The notes under the pieces were generated by a model, which made no database searches, had not been told where the DNA came from, and worked only from the letters and a program-made list of their open reading frames with translations. DNA of 64,000 nt from Breoghania sp. (GTDB lineage Bacteria > Pseudomonadota > Alphaproteobacteria > Rhizobiales > Stappiaceae): the NCBI RefSeq assembly GCF_030066895.1, contig NZ_JASJAV010000007.1, positions 62,001 to 126,000 on the forward strand. Reading direction: 5' to 3'. A program made the translations under genes and the position numbers. Each line of letters starts with the position of its first letter. Within the stretch, counting starts at the first letter, position 1. Positions 10,301 to 20,725 of this stretch are shown here, one piece after another.

Positions 10301-10809
10301 TCTTGCGAGGCGTGATGTAGCACTTCTGCCCGAGCATCGAAGAGCAGCTCATTCTGAACGCGCTCATCAAGCACCGTGAAATGCCCGGCGACATTGGCCT
10401 CCAGCGGAAACTGGTGCAGCAACGACTCGCAAAAGGCGTGGATGGTCTGGATCTTCAGACCGCCGGGCGTTTCCAGCGCGGTGGCAAAAAGCCTGCGGGC
10501 ACGGGCGAGCTTAGCCGCATCGGGAACGGCTTCCCCCATGTCGACAATGGCGGCAGCAAGCGCCGCGTCATCGAGCGAAATCCATGTCGCCAGCGTGTCG
10601 AAGACACGCGAGGCCATTTCCGCGGCCGCGGCCTTGGTGAAGGTGAGGCAGAGAAGGCGGGAGGGATCGGTGCCGTTCAGCAGCAGGCGCACGACGCGGC
10701 GGGCAAGTACGAAAGTCTTGCCCGCCCCCGCATTGGCACTCAACCAGGCGGAGGCCTGCGGTTCAGAGGCGTTTTGCTGATTTTGCAGCGTGAGGGCGGG
10801 GATATCCAT
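7324..10809 (-). CDS. addA: Double-strand break repair helicase-nuclease subunit AddA
   Basis: AddA is the UvrD-type helicase and nuclease subunit of AddAB, which resects DNA ends for RecA loading. With ATG at 10809 the product is about 1161 residues. Visible motifs are Walker A SANAGAGKTFVLARRVV, LCLTFTKAAAAEM (motif Ia), ILVDEAQDTSPRQWEVI (Walker B), AVGDEKQSIYSFQGA, LTLSFRSTSDVL and MTVHGAKGLEAPIVFLVD. The C-terminal RecB-type nuclease has GQIDRLTVADGEVLITDYKA. A longer in-frame start exists at 10839, but the ATG shares a base with the addB TGA (TGATG), so the two are translationally coupled. There is no lesion in 3.5 kb. Confidence 0.97.
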   Translation of the reverse strand: MDIPALTLQNQQNASEPQASAWLSANAGAGKTFVLARRVVRLLLNGTDPSRLLCLTFTKAAAAEMASRVFDTLATWISLDDAALAAAIVDMGEAVPDAAKLARARRLFATALETPGGLKIQTIHAFCESLLHQFPLEANVAGHFTVLDERVQNELLFDARAEVLHHASQDEDGPLGRALASLISLMSDGKVVDVVDAVIARRDDLRCWIVEAGTLEDGLTALSHTFGVEPGATVADCDAEVLNEAIESERRKVIAEALRTGGKTDNKKADALEASLSAISSEECRNAYISVFLTKEGTPYASTVTAGVARDYPNVAERMEQEAERLVALFERRRAVVTMEGTAALMRLADAVLQSYEHDKRQRGLLDFEDLVVKTANLLSSREAAAWVQYKLDQGLDHILVDEAQDTSPRQWEVIRALAEEFFAGEGARPVTRTLFAVGDEKQSIYSFQGAVPAYFAEMRRYFQRRATEGGGLFHDVRLTLSFRSTSDVLGAVDLVFADEAVRKGLSRDGEAPVHEAVRRNDPGEVEIWPMLAEEKTDPPDDWRLPLDHAGPGSSMIRVADRIAETVAGWQREGTARAGDVLVLVRKRGAFVAALNRALKMAGVAVAGADRLVLSEHIAVQDLVALGRFVLLAEDDLSLAALLKSPLFGLDDDDLFRLAHERGERTLWQALRVRADGKPTWKLALETLEDWRARADFVPPYEFYARILGADGGRRRMRERLGQEVDDVLDEFLNLALDYERTGVPGLEGFLAWLTAAPTEIKREMEGAGGAVRIMTVHGAKGLEAPIVFLVDSGGKPAHHGHDPDVLARPISDDLVAAPALVWKPSSADQTTWHADAIAGVREAAAEEYRRLLYVAMTRARDRLVVCGFAGRQGGAEGCWHNLVEHALSPEAREIKDPAGDVIARCWQRPRPDGGASQEQKVQASGSEEAEVSEDGVPLPGWISDPAPAHQQPRRLAPSRAADLMADSIEEPEPRHALEAALDPNHWGLVRGQIVHRLLQSLPDIEPAERRFRAQSYLDTALDEQFASRREALLEEIFAVLDDPGFAEVFTPSSRAEVPIVGTLVNGQGEAYAVSGQIDRLTVADGEVLITDYKANAKPPETLETVPEDYIAQLGVYRLLVSALYLAKRVRASLLWTETPQLMEIPQDVLDRAVDGLTVTS

Positions 10810-13800
10810 CAGCTTTCGTCCTCCTCGCCCACCGACCATTCGCGCACGCGCGCCAGATGATCGTAATCGCCGTCCATACGCGCCTCGTATTTCGGCCGCG
10901 CCCGCGACAGATACCCCGTCTCAGGACGGTCATAGGCCCCGATCAGACCGCCGAGGCGCTCAAAGGAATCCTCGGCCAGATCGGTGATATCGACATCCTT
11001 CGTCCGCACGGATTTGTATTGGCCGGGCTCGGTTCCGCCCGACAACCGGATATAGGCGATCTCGGAGACGGTCTTGCCTTCCGCGATATCCCTGAATCCA
11101 CCCCGCGTCGCCATGGCGGCTTCGAGCGGCAATTGCGGGGCGAAGAGGCTCGCCACTTCCTTGGTCGAGGGCGGGGTGCCGGTCTTGTAGTCGAGCAGCA
11201 CGAGCGAGTCGTCGTCGGCGATGTCGATCCGGTCGGCCCGTCCGGTGAGGTGGAAGGGGCCCGCGGGTCTCGTGAGTTCAACCCGACCGCCGACCTCCGC
11301 ATGACGGGCGGCGATATCCGACCGTCCGGCCTCGAACTCCAGCACGAACCACTGCGCGATACGCTCGAACCGCGGCCACCACAGGGCGTGGATTTCCGGA
11401 AATGCAGAAAGCGGGGCGAAGCGCTCACGCCCCATCTCGACAAGTTGGTCCAGCGCGGCCTGATCGAACAGACCTGCCCATTCGCTCAGAAAATCGGCCA
11501 GCACGTCGTGGATGAGCGTTCCGCGTTCCGCCGCTCCCGGCACGCCGCCCAAGGGGTCGACAGGATCTAGCTTCAGGATATCGCGGGCAAAGAGCGCGTA
11601 AGGATCGCGGATCCAGGTCTCAACGGCCGTGACGGAGATTCGGCGCGGGCGGGCCTCGACGGGCGGTTTGGGATAGGGGCGCACCGCAGGACGGACAGGA
11701 CCGCTCGGCGCATCGAGCGCGCGGGCCCAGTCGAGAAAGCGTTTTCCGCGCGCCTGCATTTCCCTTGCCGGTTCAGGGCCCGCAAGTGTGAGAACCCGTT
11801 GAAGCCAGCGCGAAGCCACGGTCGGGGCGGAACCGGCGCGGGCAGCGCGCGACAGCACCACATGGGCCGCCCCCAGCCCTTGCACGAAGTCGTGCGCGGC
11901 AAGGCCGATGCGGCGTTCGGGCGGCTCCAGTTCGACATCGCGTTTCATCAGCCGGTTGAGCCAGGGATCGTTGCGGGTGGTGGCAGGCCACGTCCCCTCG
12001 TTCAACCCGGCGAGCACCAGCGTGTCAGGCCAATGAAGGCGCGCTTCCAGCGGCCCCCAAATGTGAATGCGCGGATCGACCGGCCCACGACGGTGAACGG
12101 GGATACCGGCGATCAGAGCGTCGAAGACGCCCGGCCAGCCGGCAGCGGGAATGGCGAGGCCCACAGATCCGGCTTCCACGATACCGGTGAGCGCACCGGC
12201 CAAGGCCTCACCCGCATCGCCGGAGAAAAGGGCAAGGTCCGATCCCGTCTCATCCGCAGCAAGGGCCTTCAGACAGGCGATGCTGCGCTCGGCCAGATCT
12301 TCGACCGGCACCACCGGCCCACGCCATTCGAAAAGCTCCTCCAGCGGCGCGAGAGCGGCACTCAGGCGCGTGCAGAGATCGCGCGCGGCCGTCCATTCCG
12401 CTTCAGACAAACGGCGCCAGCGCGGCAGGCGCGTATCGACGGCCGCTTCCGCCTCAGCCGCATCGAGCGCCTTCAGCAGCCCTTGCGAGCCGCGACGGGC
12501 ACGCGGTCCGCGCAGGATGGCACGCTCCAAGGCACGGGTGACATCGCGGATGACCGCTGCAGGAAGGCCCAGTCGGCACAACGGGTGTTTCAGCAAGGCG
12601 AGCAGGGTGACGGGTTCCAGCCCGTCGAGCGCGGCTTCGGCGGCAAGCCTTGCAAGGGTTGCCGGCGGAGACTGATCGAACGGCTGGCCAGCGCTGTCAT
12701 CGACGGGGAGATCCCAGCGCCGCAACTCCCCGGCGACCCGGCGCGCGAGCATCCGATCGGGGGTGACGAGTGCCGCCTGACGGCCATCCGCCACAGCCTC
12801 GCGAAGCGCGAGCGCCAGCGCCAGCGCCTCTTCCGCCTCGTTGCGCGCGACAACCAGCGAGACATCCGCGAAGGCCTCCGAGGCCCGCTCCAGAACGGGT
12901 TCAGAGAGAAAGGCGCGCCAGGCATCCGTGGTCTCCGCCGGACGTAGTGCCTCGCCGACGATCACACCGCGATCGGCCAATACAGGCGATGCAGGCTCCG
13001 CAAGATTGACGACCTGATCGCGATCGGCCCCCAGATGCATCAGCAGTTTTTTCAGGCCGTATTGCGGGTGAGAAGGCACGGTGTCAGGCCCCTCCGACAA
13101 GGCGCGCCACACCGTCTCGTCCATGCCCCGGTCAAGACCGGGCAGAACCACGGCTCCCTTTTCCAGATGCACCACCACCTTGATCAGATCGGCGGTGGCG
13201 GGCACCGAACCGGTGGACCCTGCGACGATCACCGGCCCCTTGGGCGGGTTTTGCGCAAGCCTTTCCGCTTCGCGCCGGATCAGGGCGGAACGGCGGGCAT
13301 TTGGATCGAGCAGGCCGTTTTCCTTCAAAAGAGCGGGCCAGGCCTGCGTTGCGATCTTCAGGAATTCCAGCGTGATCTGCCAATACTCGGCATAGTTGTC
13401 GGGAACGAGCACCGCGATCGTCTGCCAGTCGGCCTCTTCCGTCTCGATCTGATCCATCAGCGAGAGGAGATCGGAGGCAAGCCAGGCGGCATCGGCGGGG
13501 GAGGCCGGAATGGTGATTGCCTCGCCCGGCTTCAGCTTCAGGATTTCGGGACGGACCTTGGTCGCCCAGGCGAGGATCAGCCGCGTCATGACGATACGCC
13601 GCTCCATGTCGCTCATGGCGGGCGGCAACGGTTCGAGATCGGGGGAGGTGTGCAGTACCAGTTCGCTCTCGTCGACACCGCCGAGCGGCCGGATCGTCGG
13701 CAGGAACGCCACGTGTCCGCCGAACGCGCGCTGGAAAGCCTCGCGGATCGTGCGGGCCGCATGCTGGGTCGGCAGGTAGATCGTAGCATCGGCCAGGGCG

Positions 13801-13922
13801 AGAGGATCGCGACCGGGCGCGAAACCGGGCACCAGCGAGCCGTCGATCAGCCGGTCGACCAACGTGTCCAGAAACGGTGCGCTCGGCGGGATCGTGTAAA
13901 GGCGCGGCTCGGCCGACATCAA
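10809..13922 (-). CDS. addB: Double-strand break repair protein AddB
   Basis: AddB is the partner subunit of the AddAB helicase-nuclease, with an inactivated helicase fold and an active RecB-family nuclease domain. The 1037 residues match the alphaproteobacterial form. Helicase-like landmarks include LPTQHAARTIREAFQRAFGG and LVLAGLNEGTWPATTRNDPW. The nuclease core is GRADRIDIADDDSLVLLDYK with TGTPPSTKEVASLFAPQLPL. The start is one of two adjacent ATGs (MMSAEPRL). It is intact over 3.1 kb and overlaps addA by one base. Confidence 0.95.
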   Translation of the reverse strand: MMSAEPRLYTIPPSAPFLDTLVDRLIDGSLVPGFAPGRDPLALADATIYLPTQHAARTIREAFQRAFGGHVAFLPTIRPLGGVDESELVLHTSPDLEPLPPAMSDMERRIVMTRLILAWATKVRPEILKLKPGEAITIPASPADAAWLASDLLSLMDQIETEEADWQTIAVLVPDNYAEYWQITLEFLKIATQAWPALLKENGLLDPNARRSALIRREAERLAQNPPKGPVIVAGSTGSVPATADLIKVVVHLEKGAVVLPGLDRGMDETVWRALSEGPDTVPSHPQYGLKKLLMHLGADRDQVVNLAEPASPVLADRGVIVGEALRPAETTDAWRAFLSEPVLERASEAFADVSLVVARNEAEEALALALALREAVADGRQAALVTPDRMLARRVAGELRRWDLPVDDSAGQPFDQSPPATLARLAAEAALDGLEPVTLLALLKHPLCRLGLPAAVIRDVTRALERAILRGPRARRGSQGLLKALDAAEAEAAVDTRLPRWRRLSEAEWTAARDLCTRLSAALAPLEELFEWRGPVVPVEDLAERSIACLKALAADETGSDLALFSGDAGEALAGALTGIVEAGSVGLAIPAAGWPGVFDALIAGIPVHRRGPVDPRIHIWGPLEARLHWPDTLVLAGLNEGTWPATTRNDPWLNRLMKRDVELEPPERRIGLAAHDFVQGLGAAHVVLSRAARAGSAPTVASRWLQRVLTLAGPEPAREMQARGKRFLDWARALDAPSGPVRPAVRPYPKPPVEARPRRISVTAVETWIRDPYALFARDILKLDPVDPLGGVPGAAERGTLIHDVLADFLSEWAGLFDQAALDQLVEMGRERFAPLSAFPEIHALWWPRFERIAQWFVLEFEAGRSDIAARHAEVGGRVELTRPAGPFHLTGRADRIDIADDDSLVLLDYKTGTPPSTKEVASLFAPQLPLEAAMATRGGFRDIAEGKTVSEIAYIRLSGGTEPGQYKSVRTKDVDITDLAEDSFERLGGLIGAYDRPETGYLSRARPKYEARMDGDYDHLARVREWSVGEEDES

Positions 13923-14006
13923 AGCCCCCAGGATGGAATCAACCCGGCAAGCTTAGGCCAATTCGCATGTCGACCGAAACGATCGGATGAGCGAAACCGA
14001 GTGATC

Positions 14007-14741
14007 TCAGGCCGCGCTTTCACGCACCTTCGCTTCCGCCTTGGCGATGGCATCAGGCGTGCCCACATGGATCCACAGCCCTTCCATGCGCACGCCGTAA
14101 AGCCGCCCCTGCTCGATCGCCTTGTCGAAAAGTTCGTTCAGGGAAAAGGGCTCTTCCGGGGCGCCGTCGAAGAGACGGGGATGAAGCAGTGCCGTGCCCG
14201 CATAGGCGAAAGGCGCCACCTTGCGTTCCTCGCGCCGCGACAGCAGGCCGTCGCGATCCATGACGAAATCGCCCAGTCCCGGATAGCCGACCGTCTCCAC
14301 GGTGGAGGCGAGCATCAGCAGCGCATCCATGCAGCTGTCGTCCCAGGCCTCGAACATAACGTTCAGGTTGGGGCGGGCGCCCTCGATCCAGAAGCTGTCG
14401 GAATTGAACAGCAGGAACGGGTCGGGGCCCAGCGTGTCGAGCGCGTGGACGATACCGCCGCCCGTCTCCAAAAGCGCGTCGCGCTCGTCGGAAATCTCGA
14501 TCTTCGGGGCGGAGCGACGGGCAAGATGAACTTCCACCAGATCGGCGAGCCAATGGACATTGACCACGGCGGTTTCGACACCGGCCTCGACCATTCGATC
14601 AAGGCTGCGATCGATCAGCGCCTTGCCAGCGACCTCCACGAGGGGCTTGGGGGTCGTCGCGGTCAGGGGCCGCATGCGCTTGCCGAGACCGGCGGCCAGG
14701 ATCATCGCCTTGTGCGGGCGGAACGTCTTCTTGTCTGTCAT
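14007..14741 (-). CDS. murU: MurU-like nucleotidyltransferase
   Basis: MurU transfers UMP to MurNAc-1-phosphate to give UDP-MurNAc in the anabolic cell-wall recycling route. The 244-residue product has the nucleotidyltransferase signature AMILAAGLGKRMRPLTATTP with KPLVEVAGKAL, and the metal-binding LLFNSDSFWIEG. It sits 41 bases after the kinase gene for MurNAc/GlcNAc anomeric phosphorylation (AmgK domain), the partner reaction, which strongly favours MurU over other sugar-nucleotidyl transferases. It is intact and full length. Confidence 0.88.
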   Translation of the reverse strand: MTDKKTFRPHKAMILAAGLGKRMRPLTATTPKPLVEVAGKALIDRSLDRMVEAGVETAVVNVHWLADLVEVHLARRSAPKIEISDERDALLETGGGIVHALDTLGPDPFLLFNSDSFWIEGARPNLNVMFEAWDDSCMDALLMLASTVETVGYPGLGDFVMDRDGLLSRREERKVAPFAYAGTALLHPRLFDGAPEEPFSLNELFDKAIEQGRLYGVRMEGLWIHVGTPDAIAKAEAKVRESAA

Positions 14742-14782
14742 TTCTTCAATCTCGAGGGCCGTTCATCGGCCTCATCCGTCTT

Positions 14783-16291
14783 CTATCGTGGCGCGAATCG
14801 ATCGTACCAGAGCTTTATGTCGGAAAGCTCAGGATGCGAAAGAGAGCGTTCCAGGTAGGTAAAGAGCCGCGGCATGTGTGCAAGATAGCCGGGCTTGCCG
14901 TCGCGCCGGGCAAGGCGCGTGAAAATGCCGATGATCTTCGTCACCCGATGGGCTGCAAGGATGGCATAATCGCGGCGCAATGCCTCTTCGTCGAAATCCG
15001 GATCGCGCGCGCGGCGGATATCGACATAAGCCGCAACGAGCGCCTCTTCCAGTTCTGCGGGAACGGTGACGCGGGCGTCCTGTGCAAGGGATGCCAGGTC
15101 ATAGGCCTCCGGCCCCAGCACCGCATCCTGAAAATCGATCAGTCCCAGCCGGTCATTGCCCGTCTCGCCATCGCGCCAGATCAGGTTCGGCGAATGGAAG
15201 TCGCGCAGGATCCAGGTCTTGCGCGAACTCTCCAGCATGGTGATGAGCCGGTCCCAGATCCGGTGGAATGCGACCGACGCCTCCTCGGAAGCCGGCGCGC
15301 CCGTCACATCAGGGACGTACCAGTCGAGATAGAGATCGGCCTCGATCATCAAAGCGTCGCGATCATAGGCCGGCAGCCGATAGGCGGTGCCATGTTCAAG
15401 CGCCACCTCGGCGGGCCAGTCACGGGCATGGAAATCGGCCAGAAGCTCCACCGCGGCCTCATAGCGCTCGGCAATCGGCGCCCCGTCGGCAACGATCGCC
15501 CCGCGGCCCAGATCCTCGATCAGCAGAAAGCCAACCTCGAGATCGGCGGCATAGATCTCAGGTGCGCAGAAGCCCGCCTCTCGCAACGCGCTGTCCACGG
15601 CCACGAACGGACGGACATCTTCCGCCAGATGGGCGATGCGGCTGTAGGGCTTGCCGAGACACACGGGCGGGCCATCGGGGCGCGCAGGCGCGTTCATAGC
15701 GATGGCGTGGCGCTCGGTAGTGTCGACGGTCTCGTAGCGACGTGCGAAGGCATCGCCCTGCAGGAAACGCCGGGCGGCGCCGTTCCAGCCGGAGCGCTCC
15801 AGAAACGCGCGCAGCATAAGGCTGCGGGGAAGCCGTTCCGCCCAGTCGCCCGTATCCGCCGCAAAGGTCGCGACGCGGGCATCAGGGGTCTCGCCCTGCT
15901 CCAGAAGCAGCCACAGCGTGTCGGCGGGGAGCAACCCTTCCACCCTCCCCGGCCATTCGATCAGCGCCACACCGTCGGTCAGCATGTCGTCGAGCCCCAG
16001 TTCCTCGACTTCCTCGGGATCCTCTGTGCGATAGAGATCGAGGTGAGCAACGGAAAAGCGGGGAAAATCGTAAGGCTGGACGAGCGTGAAGGTGGGGCTT
16101 GGAACCTCAAGCTCCGCGTCGTCGGCCAGCGCACGCAGAAGAGCGCGGACGAGCGTCGTCTTTCCCGCGCCGAGATCGCCCTGCAGCGCCACCGTATCGC
16201 CGATGCACAGGATCATGGCGAGATCCTCCGCCAGAGATCGCGCGGCGGCTTCGTCGGCGAGATCGATGCGCAAGGGTCGTAAGGCGGACAC
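14783..16291 (-). CDS. Fused TsaE (tRNA t6A ATPase) and AmgK-type sugar kinase
   Basis: The N-terminal third is TsaE, an ATPase that supports threonylcarbamoyl-adenosine (t6A) formation on tRNA: GDTVALQGDLGAGKTTLVRA (P-loop), PSPTFTLVQPYD and HLDLYRTEDPEEVEELGLDD. From about residue 160 an aminoglycoside-phosphotransferase-fold kinase follows, with FLLIEDLGRGAIV, LRDFHSPNLIWRDG (catalytic loop) and LGLIDFQDAVLGPEAYDLAS (metal site), matching AmgK. The fusion is known in Hyphomicrobiales. I take GTG 16291 (VSALRPLRID) as the start, with GAGAAG upstream; a TTG at 16318 is possible. Its partner murU is next. Confidence 0.9.
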   Translation of the reverse strand: MSALRPLRIDLADEAAARSLAEDLAMILCIGDTVALQGDLGAGKTTLVRALLRALADDAELEVPSPTFTLVQPYDFPRFSVAHLDLYRTEDPEEVEELGLDDMLTDGVALIEWPGRVEGLLPADTLWLLLEQGETPDARVATFAADTGDWAERLPRSLMLRAFLERSGWNGAARRFLQGDAFARRYETVDTTERHAIAMNAPARPDGPPVCLGKPYSRIAHLAEDVRPFVAVDSALREAGFCAPEIYAADLEVGFLLIEDLGRGAIVADGAPIAERYEAAVELLADFHARDWPAEVALEHGTAYRLPAYDRDALMIEADLYLDWYVPDVTGAPASEEASVAFHRIWDRLITMLESSRKTWILRDFHSPNLIWRDGETGNDRLGLIDFQDAVLGPEAYDLASLAQDARVTVPAELEEALVAAYVDIRRARDPDFDEEALRRDYAILAAHRVTKIIGIFTRLARRDGKPGYLAHMPRLFTYLERSLSHPELSDIKLWYDRFAPR

Positions 16292-16445
16292 GGGCGTGCT
16301 TCTCGAACGTTGTTGCAAGCGTGCGGCTTATAGCGCATGTCGGGGCCTGTGGTGAAGGAAAAGCGGCGACATAGCCCCGTGTCTTTTAAGCCGTCCCCGA
16401 CGCACGCCTCTGCATCGAAATAAACTCAAATGCCTAGGATCGGGC

Positions 16446-19064
16446 CTACTCCGCCGCGTCGCACTCGCGCACCTTCGGCTTTTGCGGGAACTTGGCGATC
16501 ACCGTGGTGCCGACATTTTCCTCGGACTGGATCTCCACCGAACCGCCGTGCAGTTCCACGAAGCTTCTGACGATCGCCAGTCCCAGCCCGGCTCCGCGAC
16601 GGCGCGACCCGGAGGTGTGGCCGACGAAACGCGAAAACACCGTATCGATGTTTTCCTTGGCGATGCCGCAGCCGTGATCGCGCACGACGAAACGAATCTC
16701 GCTGCCGGTGCGCGTGCAGGCCAGTTCCACCACGCCGCCCTCGTCGGAATAGCGGATCGCATTGGAAATCAGATTGAACAGCACCTGGCGAAGCCGCCGC
16801 TCGTCGGCAACGAAGGTTCCGATATCCTTCGGCACGTCGACGCGCAGATCGATATGGGTGTCGACCAGCCGGTCCTTGAGCCCTTCGATCGCGCCGGTGA
16901 CCACATCCGCGATCTCCACCTCGCCGAGATCCAGCTCCATGATGCCCGCATCGATGGTCGCAAGATCGAGAATGTCGTTAATGATCGCAAGAAGCGCGGA
17001 AGACGACGACATGATGTAGTCGGTGTATTCCGACTGCTTTTCCGTCAGCGTGCCGAACTTGGGATCGGAGAGGAGCTGGGCAAAGCCGATGATGTTGGTC
17101 AGCGGCGAGCGCAACTCGTAGGACACGTGCTGGACGAAGGTGTTCTTGAGCTGATCGGCCTCGCGCAAGGCTTCGTTTTTGTCCATCAGCGCGCGCTCGA
17201 CATTGACCGAGTCCGTCACGTTGACGAAGCCGACCAGCGTGCCGCCATCCGGCAGAGGCACGGTGGTGTAGTCGAGCACGTTGCCGTCGGGGCGCTGCAT
17301 GCGGCCGGAAGCGCGCGCGCGGTTGTCGGCAAGGCCGGTGATGGTCGTCGTCAGCCCCTTCCAGGCTTGCGGGTCGGAGAAGAGACGCGCGCAGGTGCCG
17401 AAGATCGTGGAGACGTGCGGGCTTTCGCTGAGATCCTCCTCCTGGAGCTGCCAGAAGGAGGTGAAGGCCGGATTCCACAGACGCAGGCGTCCGTCGGAGC
17501 CGAACACGGCAACGGCCTCGGTCAGGTGATCCAGCGTCTCGCCCTGAACGCGGATCAGCGCGTTGTAGCGGCTCTCCAGCTCGATGCGCTCGGTGACGTT
17601 CTCGTAGATGTAGGTCACGCCGCCCTTGGCGTGCGGATTGGCGATGACACGCAGCGTCTGGCCGTCGGGAAGATGCCACCACACCTCGCGTGGCTCCAGC
17701 GACTGATAGCTTTCCAGGTGCTTTCTCTGCCACTGCCGGTAGTCGGCCTGCTCGGGCAGCTTGCGCGCCGCGCGCATGGCATCGAGCACCGCGCCATCCT
17801 CCGGCCCGCCTTCCAGGAAGGCCGTGTCGAGACCGAACAGGGTCTGGAAGGCCGCGTTGTGGAACTGCAGGCGACGGTCAGGACCGAAGATCGCAACGGC
17901 CGTGGCGAGCTGATCGAGCGTGCGGGCGTGGAACTCCAAGGTGCGCTTCAGCTCTGCGCGCATCTGCTCAAGTTCGCTGGTATCGAGCGCCAACCCGGCG
18001 CTGCCGGACGACTGCGTGACGTCGATGACGTCGAACACATGCCGACGACCGGCCGCGACCACGGGTAGACGCGCCTTGAACTGGCCGTCGTCGTCACGCT
18101 CCTCGGTCATGGCGCGGCGCCCGGCGGCATCGAGCAATTCGATATCCTGCTCCACCGCGCTTTCGGCATCGGCCTCCACGGCGGCGGCATAGGCGCGGTT
18201 GACCCAAGATATGTGCCCTTCCGAATCGCGCAGCCAGACGGGACCGTCGAGCGTATCGAGCAGGGCCTTGAGCGTCGTCATGTCGGAATTGAGACGCGCG
18301 TGATCGTGCGTCAGATCGGCATGACGGGCGCGCTCGCCGGTCAGGTCGCGCAGACGCAACACCGCCCAGCCTCCGGCGGTGCGTCCCGAGGCTTCGATGA
18401 AGCCGCCTTCGCGGGCCTGAAGCGTCAAGGTGAAGGCGGCGCCGTTTTCGCGCAGCATCTCCAGCAGGCCTTCAAGCCGCACGGCGCTGTCGGGCTGCAA
18501 CCACGTTCCGAAGGCCAGCAGGGCATTGGGACTGCGCGGCGCACCACTCGCCCCGTTGAGACCGCCGAGAACAATCGGCTCGGCCGAGCGCGACGGCCAC
18601 ACGACCAGACGCTGATCATCGGTATCGAGCACGCCTTCCAACCGGTCGAGACGCAGCTTGAGATCGCCGTTTTCAGTAATCAGCCTTTCCAGACGGGCCT
18701 GAGTCCGGCGGCGAATGCGTACTATGCCGATCGCACTGGCCACACCGAAGGCGACGGCGCCGACGAATGCGGCGAACCAGATCACTTCCAGGGAATTGAG
18801 GGGACCGGCAAGAAGCGACATGTCAGGCAGAGCTGCCTCGGCGGGCGAAAGAGCGGCGCCAAGAAAGGGAAGAACGGCAACAAGGCTCGTCGTGCCCAGC
18901 AGCGAGAATGCAATGGAACGGCGTCGCTTGCGGGCCCGGGATTTCGGCTCCACGTATTGGAAGCCCGGATCGGCGCCCCGCGCATCGCTCTCAGAACCGT
19001 CACATGGAATCCACCCGTGTCGCGCCGCGTTGACACGGGCACGGAGTCTGCCGCAGTCCGGCAT
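16446..19064 (-). CDS. divL: DivL-like PAS sensor pseudokinase (Tyr in place of the phospho-His)
   Basis: Two N-terminal membrane segments (SIAFSLLGTTSLVAVLPFLG and EVIWFAAFVGAVAFGVASAI) are followed by several PAS domains, then HisKA and HATPase. The H-box reads FVQHVSYELRSPLTNIIGF, so tyrosine replaces the phospho-accepting histidine. That is the hallmark of DivL, which works with CckA and DivK in the alphaproteobacterial cell cycle. The ATPase lobe is well kept (LFNLISNAIRYSDEGG, DHGCGIA, GAGLGLAIVRSF). ATG 19064 (MPDCGRLRARV) has a strong AGAGGGG site; in-frame starts up to 19187 exist. The location near ahcY agrees with divL homologues in rhizobia. It is intact over 2.6 kb, as expected of an essential gene. 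Confidence 0.88.
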   Translation of the reverse strand: MPDCGRLRARVNAARHGWIPCDGSESDARGADPGFQYVEPKSRARKRRRSIAFSLLGTTSLVAVLPFLGAALSPAEAALPDMSLLAGPLNSLEVIWFAAFVGAVAFGVASAIGIVRIRRRTQARLERLITENGDLKLRLDRLEGVLDTDDQRLVVWPSRSAEPIVLGGLNGASGAPRSPNALLAFGTWLQPDSAVRLEGLLEMLRENGAAFTLTLQAREGGFIEASGRTAGGWAVLRLRDLTGERARHADLTHDHARLNSDMTTLKALLDTLDGPVWLRDSEGHISWVNRAYAAAVEADAESAVEQDIELLDAAGRRAMTEERDDDGQFKARLPVVAAGRRHVFDVIDVTQSSGSAGLALDTSELEQMRAELKRTLEFHARTLDQLATAVAIFGPDRRLQFHNAAFQTLFGLDTAFLEGGPEDGAVLDAMRAARKLPEQADYRQWQRKHLESYQSLEPREVWWHLPDGQTLRVIANPHAKGGVTYIYENVTERIELESRYNALIRVQGETLDHLTEAVAVFGSDGRLRLWNPAFTSFWQLQEEDLSESPHVSTIFGTCARLFSDPQAWKGLTTTITGLADNRARASGRMQRPDGNVLDYTTVPLPDGGTLVGFVNVTDSVNVERALMDKNEALREADQLKNTFVQHVSYELRSPLTNIIGFAQLLSDPKFGTLTEKQSEYTDYIMSSSSALLAIINDILDLATIDAGIMELDLGEVEIADVVTGAIEGLKDRLVDTHIDLRVDVPKDIGTFVADERRLRQVLFNLISNAIRYSDEGGVVELACTRTGSEIRFVVRDHGCGIAKENIDTVFSRFVGHTSGSRRRGAGLGLAIVRSFVELHGGSVEIQSEENVGTTVIAKFPQKPKVRECDAAE

Positions 19065-19327
19065 GAAAACCGTCCCCTCTGCCGCTGGAGGCGTGAATGA
19101 AACCCCGAATCCCGTCGCCGTCTGCCTCATGCGGCGTGCGATTCGCTTTACCATAACGTGTTTGGGAATCAGGCAGAAGAGTACCAACCCCTAAAACAGA
19201 AAACGAAGCGCGCCTATGACGCACTCCGCGAGTCAATCCCGGGGTTTGGTTCGGGCCGGAGCGGTGGAAAACCTTTGGACATCGACGCCAGATGACGTCG
19301 ATGCCGTTCCGCCCGGCCCGATCCGGA

Positions 19328-20725
<1,398 letters not shown>

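Noticed and set aside
8086..10320. Long plus-strand open frame (744 codons) opposite addA
   Set aside because: Antisense shadow in high-GC DNA. The minus strand carries all AddA motifs and the antisense product has no recognisable domain.
13035..14858. Plus-strand open frame (607 codons) opposite addB and murU
   Set aside because: It spans two genes on the other strand and an intergenic gap, with no protein-like motifs.
16482..18068. Tyr in the DivL H-box as another lesion
   Set aside because: Tyrosine at this position is the established DivL state and the rest of the gene is perfect.
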